64,000 nucleotides of DNA from JAEXOD01 sp963667875. GTDB lineage: Bacteria; Bacteroidota; Ignavibacteria; Ignavibacteriales; Melioribacteraceae. The DNA lies in contig CAXXGC010000003.1 in NCBI GenBank assembly GCA_963667875.2, forward strand, positions 410,061 to 474,060, in the 5' to 3' direction. This document shows, piece by piece, positions 62,778-64,000 of this stretch; the first letter of the stretch is position 1, and the number at the start of each line of letters is the position of its first letter. The translations under genes were made by a program, and so were the position numbers. The notes below the pieces were generated by a model. That model did no database searches and was not told where the DNA came from. It saw only the letters and a list, made by a program, of their open reading frames with translations.

Positions 62778-64000
62778 TTGGATTATCAAGGGGCAATAAA
62801 AGATTATACCAAAGCGATAGAATTAAATCCGAATTATGCTGATGCTTATATTAATCGCGGTAGTTCAAAAGCTGATTTACAAGATCATGCCGGAGCAATA
62901 AAAGATTATAACAAAGCAATAGAATTAAATCCAAATAATGCCAATGCATATAACAATCGTGGGGTTTCAAAGAAAAACATACAAGATTATGAAGGTGCAA
63001 TAAAAGATTGTAACAAAGCTATAGAATTAAATCCAAATTATTCTGAGGCTTATAACAATCGCGGTAATTCAAGACATAACTTGGAAGATTATCACGGAGC
63101 CATAAAAGATTATACAAAAGCGATAGAATTAAATCCGAATGAAGCCATGATATATTATAATCGAGGAATTTCCAAGCATTACCTTGAAGATTACGAAGGG
63201 GCAATAAAAGATTATGACAAAGCAATAGAATTAAATCCGAATTATGCTAAAGCATATAACAATCGTGGGATTTCAAAGCATAATTTACAAGATTTTGAAG
63301 GTGCAATAAAAGATTATACAAAAGTAATTGAATTAAAAACAGATGATGCAGAGGCTTATTTCAATCGTGGACTTGCGAAACTAAATTTACTTGATTACCA
63401 TGAAGCAATAAAAGATTATACAAAAGCAATTGAATTAAAATCAGATGATGCAGAGGCTTATTTCAATCGTGGACTTGCGAAACTAAATTTACTTGATTAC
63501 CATGAAGCAATAAAAGATTATGACAAAGCGATAGAATTAAATCCGAATGATGTTGATGCTTATTACAATCGCGGACTTTCAAAGAAAAACATGCAAGATT
63601 ATCAAGGGGCAACAAAAGATTATGACAAAGCAATAGAATTAAATCGCATGATGCAGATGCTTATAAAAATCGCGGTATTTCAAAGAAAAACTTAAATGAT
63701 TTTGAAGGGGCAATAAAAGATTATGATAAAGCGATAGAATTAAATCCGAATTATGCAGAAGCTTATTACAATCGTGGTATTTCAAAGAAAGACCTGCATA
63801 ATTATGCTGGGGCAATAAAGATTATGACAAAGCAATAGAATATTAAATCCGAATTATGCAGAAGCTTATTACAATCGCGGGATTTCAAAGCATAATTTAC
63901 AAGATAATCAAGGGGCAATAAAAGATTATGACAAAGCAATAGAATTATATCCAAATTATGCAGAAGCTTATAACAATCGCGGTATTTCAAAGCATAATTT
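62778..64000 (+). pseudogene. TPR array of TIR-TPR protein 2, with further frameshifts; runs off the right edge
   Basis: At least twelve 34-residue TPRs (DYQGAIKDYTKAIELNPNYADAYINRG and variants). A continuous frame holds to 63695, but the repeat pattern shifts near 63650 (one base missing), near 63817 (AAAA shortened to AAA) and near 63840 (two bases gained). The net effect of these three is zero, so the original frame is regained by 63850. It is the same gene as 62129. The end lies outside the window. Confidence 0.75.
63303..63521. repeat. Near-perfect 102-bp tandem duplication inside the TPR array
   Basis: Bases 63340-63419 and 63442-63521 are identical over 80 nt at an offset of 102 nt, exactly one TPR unit. 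Other units differ by 20% or more, so this pair is a recent duplication or gene-conversion event. Confidence 0.85.

Noticed and set aside
60700..64000. Regular 102-nt periodicity as a CRISPR or satellite
   Set aside because: The period equals 34 codons and translates to canonical TPR units.
58499..64000. Calling the locus Pycsar, Thoeris or CBASS
   Set aside because: The TIR proteins have no cyclic-nucleotide sensor, and there is no ThsA-type partner and no CD-NTase fold.

Overview
The window is a low-GC, gene-dense bacterial chromosome segment. Two cues point to the Bacteroidota/Chlorobiota lineage, most plausibly an Ignavibacteria-like organism (inference). First, the clearest promoters at the right end and upstream of deaD have the Bacteroidota form (TTTTG, 19 nt, TATCTTTG). 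Second, many genes still carry good Shine-Dalgarno sequences (GGAGG, AAGGAG, GGGAGGG), which core Bacteroidetes mostly lack. Many secreted proteins carry Sec signal peptides or lipoboxes. No tRNA, rRNA, CRISPR array or intact transposase was seen.

Layout. 0-0.7 kb: groES-groEL (groEL runs off the left edge) under a perfect CIRCE operator. 0.8-5.1 kb: a serine beta-lactamase-fold lipoprotein, a CodB-like permease, an iron-sulfur L-serine dehydratase and a small lipoprotein. 5.1-10.1 kb (minus): a catalytically degenerate M1 peptidase, a membrane protein, def and fmt, then a zinc-ribbon protein. 10.3-12.4 kb: a lipoprotein, an M48 protease and an MltB-like lytic transglycosylase. 13-17 kb: a LEA14-like protein, a zinc ribbon-FHA-FHA-ABC exporter and a nucleotidyltransferase. 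17.2-19.9 kb: pullulanase and a VanX-type dipeptidase behind a LacI-type operator. 19.9-23.3 kb: a large hybrid PAS histidine kinase (minus). 23.5-29.3 kb: a tight housekeeping operon (ymdB-folD-deoC-small HicB-like ORF-trmH-aroA-ABC ATPase).

29.3-33 kb: a palindromic repeat island, then two adjacent genes (a Tiki/ChaN-like lipoprotein and bshC) each broken by two single-base insertions. 33.1-41.6 kb: nine genes with mostly overlapping ends, holding two DUF1207-type barrels, two radical SAM/SPASM enzymes, two membrane GT2 glycosyltransferases, a NodB deacetylase, a UPF0104/LPG-synthase-type membrane protein and an M50 protease. This looks like an uncharacterised envelope glycolipid or glycoconjugate pathway. 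41.6-52.4 kb: AlaX, a class D beta-lactamase, an M14 carboxypeptidase, a cyclic-nucleotide-gated K+ channel, MtgA, a SET-domain methyltransferase, a MORN-repeat/PrsW cluster and a second PAS kinase. 52.4-53.5 kb: a repeat island. 53.6-58.3 kb: a Ste24-like protease, DeaD with a long RS/RD-rich tail, a divergent cold-shock-like protein and a DinB-fold protein.

58.5-64 kb: the strongest candidate for a new system. A class III nucleotide cyclase with a C-terminal helical-repeat domain is followed by two tandem TIR-zinc ribbon-TPR genes with duplicated promoters and leaders. This resembles cyclase/TIR signalling immunity, but the domain arrangement is not that of Pycsar or CBASS. Both TIR genes contain frameshifts in the sequence as given. 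These could be assembly indels or real decay.
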